This document shows positions 1 through 9,192 of a DNA stretch of 64,000 nucleotides, in pieces. How positions within the stretch are numbered: the first letter of the stretch is position 1; each line of letters opens with the position of its first letter. The stretch is from Piper betle (Eukaryota; Streptophyta; Magnoliopsida; Piperales; Piperaceae): positions 104,988-168,987 of the forward strand of contig JAURVB010009028.1 in NCBI GenBank assembly GCA_033002965.1, read 5' to 3'. The position numbers were made by a program, and so were the translations under genes. The notes under the pieces are model-generated. The model was given only the letters and a program-made list of their open reading frames with translations, was not told the DNA's origin and searched no databases.

Positions 1-67
1 GATATATATTTAAAATTAATTAAATTTATGTATAAAATAATAAATTATTATAATCTGTCTCGGACTT

Positions 68-78
68 TATATATAAAA
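68..78 (+). promoter_or_regulatory. candidate TATA box of the aldolase-like gene
   Basis: A TATATATAAAA run lies about 70 bases upstream of the likely start codon at 145, a normal place for a plant TATA box with a short leader. The surrounding DNA is AT-rich, so the motif could be chance. There is no other promoter evidence. Confidence 0.35.
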
Positions 79-144
79 TTAAAATATCCCGTAAAAATCG
101 CATTACCTCGTTTTTATAATCCACCAACCATCTTCTCCCCCACC

Positions 145-1129
145 ATGTCCGCCGCCGCTGCTGCCGCCGCCGCCGCCGCCGTCGCCGCCCGCAACCATCG
201 CCGCCACCCCAACAGCCCCCCCGCCACCTTCCCACCTCCACTCCAACCCCATTCCATAATAAAAATCCCACATTTCTCGTACCGCCCCATCTCCGCCGCT
301 ACCACCTTCGCCGCCGCCGCCGGCCGGAGACGCTCAAATCCCGACTGGCCGACGGGGAAACCCTCTATGGGATCTTCCTCCTGGCGGCCTCCCCGACGGT
401 GGCGGAGATCGCCGCCCTCGCCGGCTACGACTTCGCGGTGGTGGACATGGAGCACGGCCCCGGCGGCATCTCCGACGCCCTCGCCATGATCCGCGCGCTC
501 GCCGCGGCCCGCACCGCCGTCGTGCTCCGCGTCCCGGAGCCGTCAGCGTGGTGGGCGAAGAAGGCCCTCGACCTGGGCCCCGACGGCATCATGTTCCCCG
601 CCGTCGAGTCGCCGGCCGCCGCCGCCGCCGCCGTCTCCTACTGCCGCTTCCCCCCGCCGGCGTCCGCGGCGCCGCCCACCCCGTTGTCCGCGCCTCCGGC
701 TACGGCCTCGACGCCGGCTACCTCGAGCACTACCAGTCGGCGCTGCTGACCATGGTGCAGGTGGAGACGATGGACGGGCTCGCCCAGGTCGAGGCCATCG
801 CCGCCGTCGACGGCGTCGACTGCGTCCAGATGGGGCCGCTCGACCTCAGCGCCAGCCTCGGCTGCCTCGGGGACCCCGGCAACCGGAAGGTGAGGGAGGC
901 GCTGCGGGCGGCCGAGAGGGCCGTACTCGCCGGCGGCGGCGCGTACCTGGGCGGCTTCGCCATGCCCCACGACCCGCCGGAGAAGTTGAGGGAGAGGGGC
1001 TACCATTTGGTGTCCGGGGCGGTGGATGTCGCCATGTTCCTGGCGGCCGCGGTGGCGGATGTGCGGCGGTTCAAGGAGGCGGCGGCGAAGGAGAGTAAGG
1101 AAGGGGAAGAGAAGTATTGGAGTGAATGA
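145..1129 (+). CDS. HpcH/HpaI aldolase/citrate lyase family protein, probably plastid-targeted; frame broken twice
   Basis: Members of this family are metal-dependent class II aldolases that cleave or form 2-keto-3-deoxy acids. The plant branch resembles Arabidopsis At4g10750, whose substrate I do not know. The start at 145 has a good context (CCACCATGTCC) and opens an Ala/Pro/Arg-rich N-terminus suited to a plastid transit peptide. The body contains YGIFLLAASPTVAEIAALAG, VVDMEHGPGG (candidate catalytic His), MVQVET (candidate metal-binding Glu), QMGPLDLSASLG (candidate metal-binding Asp) and GFAMPHD, and ends in YWSE like its plant relatives. There are no introns. The frame changes twice, each time as if one base were missing: once between about 300 and 335 in a GCC-rich run, and once at about 650-656 in a C6 run. 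With both restored the product would be about 328 residues. Either this is a recent pseudogene or, more likely, these are consensus errors, because both flanks are highly conserved. Confidence 0.85.
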
Positions 1130-1204
1130 ACAAGAGTGGGAGTGTTGGTTAAGGTTAGTTCTTTTTCTCATACCATTTGTTTGTTCTTTGCATTAGCCTT
1201 TCTT

Positions 1205-2036
1205 AAGCTTCAACAATAACTATGTAGTTGTTCATCTTGTTTTGGAAGTACTGTTTACTGCATTTTGTTCTTGTACGTCTTCTGAATTGCTACAAAATTG
1301 TTATCTAGATAATGACCAATTTTGAGCTCAATGGGGAATTAAAACCTATTCATCAATATATGAGCTTCTTCAACTAATTTTAATACTTACGAGAATGATT
1401 TTATAACTTGTAATGTGCCTTAATACAACGACGGTTATAGATGGGAATTATATTACAAAAATCAATGGAAAATATATTACAAAAATCTAGTTACTGGCTA
1501 AAACATAACTGTAGTTAGTGTTCTAATAATTTTCTAGTTGTTTATATTGTTTTGGAGTTCTTGTACTGCGCACAGCATTTTGTTGTCTTGTGGTTTCTTA
1601 ACTGCTTCAAAATCTACATAGAATGACTTCTTTTGAGCTCAGTGAAAATTAAGGAGTAAGCAATTGCTAGGAGGTGAACATGTTTTACTTGTGAGAACGA
1701 TTTGAAAATTGATAATATTCCTTAGCATGGCAACGGTATAGATGGAAAATGTATTGCGGAAATCTCTGGGTAATGGCTAATTTTTTAGCTCATTCGGAAG
1801 GAAAACATATTTGTGGGGCGGATATGGGTTTTAATGTGGCGAAAGCAATTGATTGGAGATGAACATGCTACATTTGTGAGAATAATCGAAATTTTTTGTT
1901 GTACATTGATAAGATAATAGTATAGATGGAAAATATACTTCAGAAATGTAAGTTTTGGTTGATTTTTTAGCTCATTTGGAAGCAAAAAAACCTATTCATC
2001 GATCGAGAACAATTGATGGGAGATGAACATGTTCTT
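1205..2036. repeat. diverged tandem repeat array downstream of the aldolase-like gene
   Basis: Two units of about 310 bases are recognisable. Each runs from a block containing TTGTTTTGGA, through GCATTTTGTT, to TTTTGAGCTCA (1322 and 1631), then GGTGAACATG or its counterpart and a TATAGATGG block. Shorter partial units follow. The GAGATGAACATG block recurs near 1857 and 2020, and a TTTAGCTCATT block recurs near 1785 and 1969. Spacings are irregular (about 309, 150 and 185), so these are old, decayed duplications. No coding potential is seen. The last unit ends against the Rab-like exon. Confidence 0.6.
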
Positions 2037-2038
2037 GT

Positions 2039-2209
2039 TAGCCTGGTCTGGAACTCAACTCCAATGGTGGACTTGGAGTCGAAGCAAAATTCGTCCTTAG
2101 TGAACCGCGCCAGCTGCTGCTTCTTCCCCACCGCAGAGTTGCCAATCAGCACCACCTTGAATACGTAGTCGACACGGTGTATCCTGATCAGTACCCCTTC
2201 CACCACCAA
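2039..2209 (-). pseudogene. orphan first exon of a RabA-type small GTPase, with damaged P-loop
   Basis: The minus-strand frame contains [25 protein letters not shown] and [10 protein letters not shown], which is the beta1/P-loop/switch I region of plant RabA (Rab11-like) GTPases. In the family the P-loop reads GDSAVGKS; here it is GNSAVGKK, so the Ser that binds nucleotide-associated magnesium is lost. Homology stops after FQTR. As I recall the family, this is where exon 1 normally ends, and the next bases on the minus strand are GCTAAC rather than a GT donor. No further Rab exons are visible toward position 1200. It looks like a dead gene fragment. The downstream minus-strand repeats may be remains of its first intron. 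Confidence 0.7.
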
Positions 2210-2498
2210 TGCCCATGTTTCTCTTCTTCTCTACACTTTGAACTCGATTCAGATGGATCTGTACATCAACAAGGTTGATGATATGTATGTGGAGGAGGAG
2301 AAGGGAAGTGGGTCTGTGCTAGAATTTGCTTTAAACGCATGGATGAAGGAGAGGGGGAGGGGGCGGAGAAGAGGTGGCGCCTGCCCTGATTGTTGCCTTG
2401 CTGGTATATTTGAAATCTCGGTGGGGATGGGATAAGGACTTTTGGCGGGTCCAATGGATGATCTTGACCGTCCACTCTGTGGGGTCGGTGTGTTTATC

Positions 2499-2603
2499 TA
2501 TTTGGACTATTTTACCCCTGGTAATTCATGCCCGGTTAGATCCTAACACCTATTTGGACTATTTTACCCCTGGCTACTCTTGTCCGGTTAGAATCCTAAT
2601 ACG
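2499..2603. repeat. 52-bp direct tandem duplication
   Basis: A unit starting TATTTGGACTATTTTACCCC at 2499 recurs at 2551, with several substitutions in the second half and the same CCGGTTAGA core. The DNA between the Rab fragment and this repeat (2210-2498) has no recognisable gene. Confidence 0.8.
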
Positions 2604-2989
2604 GACACGGGCAAAATCTAATCGGGGAAGATCGAATCAAGAACTACAGTTTAGGATGTTGCGAGGTTACTGTTTAGTACTACTATGTATTTAAAACTAT
2701 AATTTGTACTATATATTATTTAATATTTAAAACTATAATTTGTACTACTATGTACCAAATGTGTCACCAATACTACGTAGCCCCCAACTCGAAAGCTGCG
2801 ACTGAATTTGGGCGATTATGATTTGAGTTTGGCCCCATCCCCATTGAGTACTCAAAACTCAGTGTACCCTCCGATTTCCTTCACGTCTTGGCTAGGGGCC
2901 AACTCATCTACCCCCCGGAGTTCATCAAATTCTATGCACTATATGTTTGCACCTAATATGGCCATACGATCCAACGAGACATAACTAAA
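2604..2989. other. unassigned intergenic DNA
   Basis: I see no gene, repeat or RNA in this stretch. It contains a short duplicated phrase (ATTTAAAACTATAATTTGTA occurs twice near 2690-2745) and otherwise looks like neutral AT-rich DNA. Confidence 0.5.
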
Positions 2990-4290
2990 TCATCTTCTAT
3001 TAAATATTATAAACAAATTAAATAGTTGTTTTATTAGATCCTACTTAATACAAGTTATTTAAACATAACGTTCTTTTAAAATTAAGAACCTTTGAGGATG
3101 AATCCATCGAGTTATTTTCGAAAAATCAGATCTACATCAAATTGTCTTTGAGCCTATTTAAATAATCCTTTTCTTAACCCTATTTTTATCGGATTTTATT
3201 GTGAGCAGATAAATGGAGAAATCAATTTACACATACCTTGAGAGGGTACATGTGTAAGTCACAACAGGTTCTGGATTGGTGAAATGGTCGTTCTGATTTT
3301 CGAGAGATCTTGATAACTCTATATTTTAAGGGCGTGAAGTAGATAGGTATTTTTGTGTAGGACACATGTCTGGACGTGTGTATCAAAGTAAACTGAAAGG
3401 GACTGCTTGAGAGTACTCGGCTTTTGTGCTCTGAGTTAAGAAAAATATAGAATTTTAGAGAGGGCTTATGTTACTAGTTTTCCCGAGAGTGGGATTTTTA
3501 AGAAAATGTCGAGAGGGGCATAATACCAGTCAGTTCTGGATGTCATCTAGTTTACATCTCGATGATGCCTAATTAGTTGCCTTCAAAGTGTTCAGATGAA
3601 GTTATATGAATGTTTGCTTTACATGAGAGTTAGTACTCACTTGCCAGTTTCATATTTAGTTATTTTCAGACAAGTGACACTCGTTATTGACGTTTTTTTA
3701 TTATCTATGTAGGTGAGGAAGATAAATGAGATATGTCGGCCTTAAAAGGAGGAGCAATGATTGCTATGTGCACAGACAGACTTGGTGCGACTTATATTAC
3801 TTGTGTGATTTTTTGTTATGATGTATCATTTTGTGATGTTTTGTATTATGTTGAAAGCGCCTGAGATGTTCTGAGAATGAATTAGTAATTATGTTGTATG
3901 TGATCAACAGATGGGTTAAGACCCGTTTAAAACTTGGATTTTTGTTGCTATAATTTTATTGTGCTCTGAAATAAAATTATATATTGTGTTGTGACAATTT
4001 AATTGTTGAACAAGTTGATCTCTTATTGCACTTTTATGAAAAATTTTGTCTGTTTTAATTTTAAATTTTTTATATTTTTATCGTAATTTAATTGATTTTG
4101 AGTGATTAATTGTCATAATATTCACGTAACATCTTGATAGGGTGGGTATTTCATGCGTACATTGGGTTTGCATTGTAATGGTATTTTCCCGTTTTGAGAT
4201 GCCTAAACGGTTTAGGTCCCTTTTGCATATGTTTGGGTCGACCAACTTAATCGAACTAAAGTTTGGTTTGAGTAAGTAAGAATAAATACA
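2990..4290 (+). mobile_element. old truncated copy A of the long-LTR family (3' half)
   Basis: The stretch follows the same order of landmarks as the complete LTR at 6328-9192. These are a GAGGATGA...ATCCATCGAG block (about 3094), a TGATAACTCTA block (about 3311), GAGAGTACTCGGC (about 3409), AAGTGACACTCGTTA (about 3674), TATGTAGGTGAGGAA (about 3707), and a late TTGAGATGCC...GGTCGACCAA block (4195-4245). It is heavily diverged and lacks both the 5' third and the terminal GTTACA, so it is an old fragment. Confidence 0.65.
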
Positions 4291-4606
4291 TATGCTTGTC
4301 TTTGCTCTCTCAATCTCATTCCATTCCAAGACCTATGAAAAATTAATTTGTATCTTAATTTAATCAAACCTTTGATTTTTTTTGTTCATTGTGATGGAAA
4401 TTATTGTAATAATTTGGCCTGACTATAAAATCATTAGTTTGGATTTAGCATATTTTGTGTAAAAAAATTTTGTATTTTTCTTCAAGCAGTCTCAAATGTA
4501 AAAAAAATTATATATTTTATTTTGAAAAAGAAAACTATTGGGGGAAAATTATATGATCATTTTTTAGACAAATTATGTTAAAGATTTTCTAACTTTTGTG
4601 CCAAAG
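4291..4606. other. AT-rich intergenic DNA
   Basis: Low-complexity AT-rich sequence with several poly(A)/poly(T) runs. I see no gene or structured repeat here. Confidence 0.5.
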
Positions 4607-4794
4607 CAAATAATATAAGGGATTATGTACACCACATATGGGCCATCCCTTATGTTAATGCCCAACTAGGGATGTAAATAAGCCAAACTTTATACTAATG
4701 CAAAGAATATAAGGGACTATGTACACCACATATGGGCCATCCCTTATGCTAATGCCCAACTAGGGATGTAAACAAGTCAAATCTGCTCGCAAGT
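4607..4794. repeat. 94-bp tandem duplication that includes one end of a hAT element
   Basis: A block beginning CAAATAATATAAGGG at 4607 recurs with few changes at 4701. Each copy runs through CCACATATGGGCC and GCCCAACT into AGGGATGTAAA, the outer end of the adjacent hAT-type element. Because the element end is inside both copies, the duplication happened after the element inserted. Confidence 0.8.
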
Positions 4795-5272
4795 ATTTTA
4801 TATTCGGCTCGATTCAATTTAAACTCATACTCATTAATTTTGTGCTCGAAAAAATACTCTGCTCGAAATGGATAGCTCATTGAACAACAAATAGAGCTTG
4901 AAATCAGGAGTGTTCAGCTCGGCTTGGCTCAAAACTCGAGCTCAATATGTTCAAACTTGAAAAAATACTCAACTCGACAATATTATTGAGATCGCATTGA
5001 ACTTATACAGTGTTAGAAAGAAAATTTTAGTTCTATATAAGTTGAGCACGAGCCAAGCACAAATATTTACTCAGCTCAAGCTCGGCTAAAAAATATAGCG
5101 AGCTAAACACGAGCCAAACCCAAACATTATGAATTTTGGATGAGCTTGGCTTGACTCATAATATATCAAAGTTCATTAAGTATTCAAATAAGCTCAAACA
5201 TGCTTGTCAAAATATCACATCAAATTCAAAAACATCACTGCTCAGCTCAGCTCGGCTCATTAACACCCTTAT
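4762..5272. mobile_element. non-autonomous hAT-type miniature element with 8-bp target duplication
   Basis: The left end is AGGGATGTAAACAAG and the right end is CTCATTAACACCCTT, an imperfect terminal inverted repeat typical of plant hAT elements. GCCCAACT flanks both sides (4754-4761 and 5273-5280), an 8-bp target site duplication as hAT transposases make. The interior is filled with repeated GCTCG/CTCGGCT/GAGC motifs in both orientations, like hAT subterminal transposase-binding repeats. There is no transposase frame, so it must have been mobilised in trans. Confidence 0.8.
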
Positions 5273-5280
5273 GCCCAACT

Positions 5281-6104
5281 CCATAAATTTGAGGCCCCGA
5301 AAGGATTAATGTTAACAAAAAATCATAACCCCTAACAAACAAACAGGTTGTTGGAAAATTAAAGTTGCTTTAGAATCTTTTATTTTTTCATCATAGTGCA
5401 ATTTTCAACTCCTTTATTATTAATACTAGTTACAAATGTTACGTCACAAGTATTAAATGGTAACGATAACTCGGATTTTATAGATAAGCTAGCCAAAATA
5501 AACATGCAACGTCCAAGATATAATAATTATTAGAGATTTTAAAAAATTGTAAATAATAGACAATGACACTCACATAAGAACATTTTCAAAATTGATTGAA
5601 AGTAAACAAGTAAAGTGTCATGCTCAGACCGATAAAAGTAGAAATTTCTAGATAAAATACAATAAATTATAAATGGATTTTTTAATAAAAAAAGATTGAA
5701 TTTAAGTGACATATTATTATTTTTATTATTATTTCGATGAGCCGTCACTGATAAAGATGAAAAGGTGATTCATTTAAGATTTTATAAAAATAATTTCAAT
5801 AAAAAGGTTGCATCTATTTGAAAGTGACCATGAAAAAAGAAAAAACTCAACATTAGAGTTACAACTAGAATTGCTTTCTTTTTAAAAAGATTGATGCTTA
5901 TAATACATGTCACGACCCTTTGGATGCAATGATAAGAAGAAAAAATAATTAACTTATTTGGCGAGAGAGACACATCCATAAAAAATGTCCCTTTACGAGA
6001 ATATATATATATATATATATATAGGCTAGAGAGAAACGATAAAACAAAGATCTTTGAGAGTAAATTAGAAAAAAATCCTTTATAATTAGGGATTAAATTC
6101 TAAA
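5281..6104. other. intergenic DNA with a TA microsatellite
   Basis: AT-rich sequence without a recognisable gene. An (AT)n/(TA)n run occupies about 6000-6023. The short minus-strand open frames are low-complexity and carry no motif. Confidence 0.5.
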
Positions 6105-6327
6105 TTGAACGAGAAGATAATAGACTTTGATTTCAAGGATAAACTTGTCGCCACCGCAGCTGATGCCACCCCGCCGCCCAGCCCTGCCGTGTTGTCGCTG
6201 TGTCATCTCGACCACCCCCAGCCACCGTCCAGCAACTGCGACATCGGAATCACCCCACAATTTTGCTGCTGCTCCCGCTGCGATTCCATCGCCGTCTGCG
6301 CTGAACCACTGCTGCAGTGACACTGAC
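6105..6327 (+). mobile_element. left piece of older long-LTR copy B (GC-rich block)
   Basis: A CCG/GCC-rich stretch (GCCACCCCGCCGCC onward) resembles the GC-rich block present in every copy of the long-LTR family. It stops at CTGAC (6323-6327), where the younger complete LTR begins, and the same block resumes after that LTR at 9193. The normal 5' part of the LTR is missing, so this copy was truncated before being split. Confidence 0.7.
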
Positions 6328-9192
6328 TGTAAAACCCGTGACTCGAGTCAGAGTTTTACGGGAGTGAACCAGTCGGTTCGAGTCGAGTCAGCTTCATGGA
6401 CCGCGAGCTGGGTTGAGGCCAGCTGTGAGTTATGAGCAATGAGGGTCATGTATGCTCAAGTGTATGATGATAACGCCTGAAAGATGATGAAAAAAATGGG
6501 TTATCAAGTATATGGAGGTATGCAGTATTGATTGTTATTTTTATTTGATCGAAGAATAGTTTTAGGCCGAATAACGAATTAGGACGCGTTTGACGATATT
6601 CGGGTGGGTTATTAGTTATAGAGCATGTCATTTGGATGTTATTGTGTTTGTTTTATTTTATAGAATTTTTCCATATTTTTCTAGATTTTTTTAGAATTTA
6701 TTACGAACTAGTTATTATTTTGACTCGAGTAGGAATCGAGTCAATACTTATTTACGAAAATGCCATCGCACACACTTCTTCTTCCTCCCGACCGTTTTTT
6801 TTCCAAAACCCTATCCACCGCCGCCGCCGCCCCTTGCGGTCGCCGCCGCCGCCGCCGCCGACGCCGTGCTGCCGCCAATCGACGCCGCCCCGCCCCGCCG
6901 TGAAGTCGCCGTGCCGCCACGACCCACCCCGGCCACCGTCGCGCCGCCACGACGCCGGAATCGCCCCGCGAAGCCGCTTCGGCCGTCGCCACTCCGGGCC
7001 TGATTTCGCCGCCGTCCGGGCCGCTCCGCCGCCGCTGTGACGCCGACGACCACCCCTCGCCGTCGCCGACATTTCCCCCACCATCCCGACCGCCGTCGAG
7101 GCCGGCCGGAGCCCCGATTGGAGAACGCCGCCGCCGCCGCCCGTTTTCAACGCCGCCGCCGACGGCCATCGCGGCCTCGGTTGCTCTGTTTGACACCGCC
7201 ATCGGACCAAGCTCGTCGAGCTGGTGCCGATAGACCCCCTGATTGCTCCGTCCCGAATCGTCGCCGGAAAACCGTCGGAATCCGCCGGAAAACCGCCGAC
7301 ACGCGCCGGAAAACCGCCGGAACCGTCGGAAATTGGATTCGTGGGAAATTCGCCGGATCATCCGCCGAACGCACCCGGTCCAATCTGATCGGACTTCGGA
7401 CGCCGCTAGGTGCCGAATTCGAGTTTTGAGCCGCGAAACGGAAACCCTAGCCGTCGCCGATTTTCGACGACGCGAGGTATAATTTATTTTAATTTAATTA
7501 TTTGAAAGTTTTGATTATTAGAATTGCATGCTAGGATTGGTGAATTGTGTGTTATAATAATATATATAAATGTAGATTTGATTAAGGATAAAAATATGAA
7601 ATTTGTTTGATTGTGTGGTGTTAAAAATAGAAGTTATGAAACTAATTAGGGTTATTAAGTAATAATCATGATCTAATGCAAACTAGCCTAATTAGACTTG
7701 CTAGAATTGATATAGATTGATGTGTGTTGATTGATGAGTGATTGGGTTGATTATGTGCATGCTATAGGATGTGTGATTCATCATGCGGGCGTTAGTTTTT
7801 AGCTTGATTGTGTAGGTACGGTGTAGGAGCTCGCCGCCTAGGCGCGTGGACCCGTTTGGAGCTTCTACCAGGTCCGTTTAGGACTCGTTCTCTGTTTTAC
7901 GCTACTCTATTGTTTATTTGATTTATCATGTGCAGGACGAGTTAAGTGGCGTTTTATCGGATCCCACTTAACTCGGGCCATTTAGCCAACAGTTCTTTTT
8001 CGGATTAATAACCCTCGAGGATGAGATCCCTCGAGTTTGTTTTCGAACTTCAGATCCAGCTCACGATGCCTTCGGGCCTATTGTATAAATCCCAACCCAG
8101 GCCTATATATATATAGTTTTCGTGTTTTCGGTGAGAGATGGAATGAGGGTTACTTGCGGCCACGTCTTCAGATAGGGCGTGTGCCCGGAAGAGCGGGCTC
8201 TGGAGCTGGGGAGAACCCACTTCGTTCCCGAAGGATCCGGACAACTCCACCTTTGAGTTCCTCAAACCCGGAGAAGTGTGGAGGTTTACGGGTACTGCAA
8301 TGCAGCGCATGTCTAGACTTGTGGTTTCAAAGGGTACTGAAGGCGACTGCCTGAGAGTGCTCGGCCTTTGTGCTCAAGGCCAGGAGTAATATGGAAGGTG
8401 CAGAGGGCGGTAAGGAATGAAATTTGATGCGAGAAGCAATAGAGAAATGGCCAAGGTATGAGAATGAGAAAGATAGGGGGACGCTGTCGACCCGAGGGCG
8501 ACGGCCCGACGACGACGGCTCCCGTATGTGCCCTGATGAGAGTTCTTGAGGAAGTATATGGTTTTGATTTAACAGGAGAGTTTGCTCTCCTGTGCCAGAT
8601 TGATATTAGTTATTTTCCGGGCCGGTAACACTCGTTACTGACGGTTTTTCTATATATATGTAGGTGAGGAATGCGAGCGATGAAAGCTGTCGGGACTGCG
8701 GAGGAGCAGCACGGAACCGCGCACACATGTACCTGCCGCGTGTAATGTATAATGATGGTTGTTTAATGCTGTGTGGATGATTATTACAATGTTTTTGTCT
8801 TGATGAATTACTTGTTATGAAACGAACTGATAAATATGAATGAGTAGGGAGCCTTGGAGTTCAGACTCGGCTCGGGTAAAAATGAATGAGATAATGATTT
8901 AATGTCATGGTAGATTATTATGTGTTATCGTATTTTCATAAAATATTATATATTTTCTTTTGGTTTCTCATTTATTATTTTGTCTTGTTTTTGCTTGTAC
9001 ATCACAGCATGCATGTAGGACCGCGTTAGAACCCAATCGTTCTCATTCATGCATTTCATATTTGCATCTTCATCTTGAGACGCCGAGAGTAGATCCTGGT
9101 CGGCTTAACCGAATCTAGTAGATTAACGAACGGTTCGGTCGCCGGTGACATTTCCGGGTCGGTTCACGGGTGAGCCGAAACGGGGTGTTACA
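6328..9192 (+). mobile_element. complete solo LTR (copy C) of a long-LTR retrotransposon family
   Basis: The element begins TGTAAAACCC and ends GGGGTGTTACA: TG...CA ends with a near-perfect inverted repeat. It is flanked by the 5-bp direct repeat CTGAC (6323-6327 and 9193-9197), as retroviral-type integrase makes. It is 2,865 bases long and contains no gag or pol, so it reads as a solo LTR left by recombination between two LTRs. A TATA candidate (CCTATATATATATAG, about 8102-8116) marks the probable promoter; the aligned place in copy B reads CTATAAATAG. The terminal TGTAAxACCC and great length suit plant Ty3/gypsy elements, but without internal genes the clade is only a guess. Confidence 0.85.
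6785..7482 (+). other. GC-rich pseudo-coding block inside LTR copy C
   Basis: About 700 bases are extremely rich in CCG/GCC/CGC and stand out sharply from AT-rich DNA on both sides. The block contains a degenerate array of CGCCGGAAAACCG-like units (about 7262-7330). It ends in AACCCTAGCCGTCGCC followed by CGCGAG|GTATAATTT, which looks like a splice donor entering AT-rich sequence. Open frames occur on both strands but are of the arginine/proline kind expected from composition and match no family. The block recurs in the other copies at about 9193-9565, 12740-13080 (inverted), 55320-55960 and 58850-59290, so it belongs to the element. Confidence 0.6.

Noticed and set aside
1205..2036. Repeated units considered as a CRISPR-like array
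   Set aside because: Units are long, diverged and irregularly spaced, and the DNA is a plant nuclear genome; there are no short identical repeats with unique spacers.
2374..2694. 106-codon plus-strand open frame with a hydrophobic start
   Set aside because: It overlaps the 52-bp tandem duplication, has no conserved domain and no promoter or splice context, so I regard it as chance.
6741..7429. Several overlapping open frames on both strands rich in Arg, Pro and Ala
   Set aside because: They arise from CCG/GCC composition inside the LTR, exist in several frames at once, are not conserved as protein between copies, and show no family motif.
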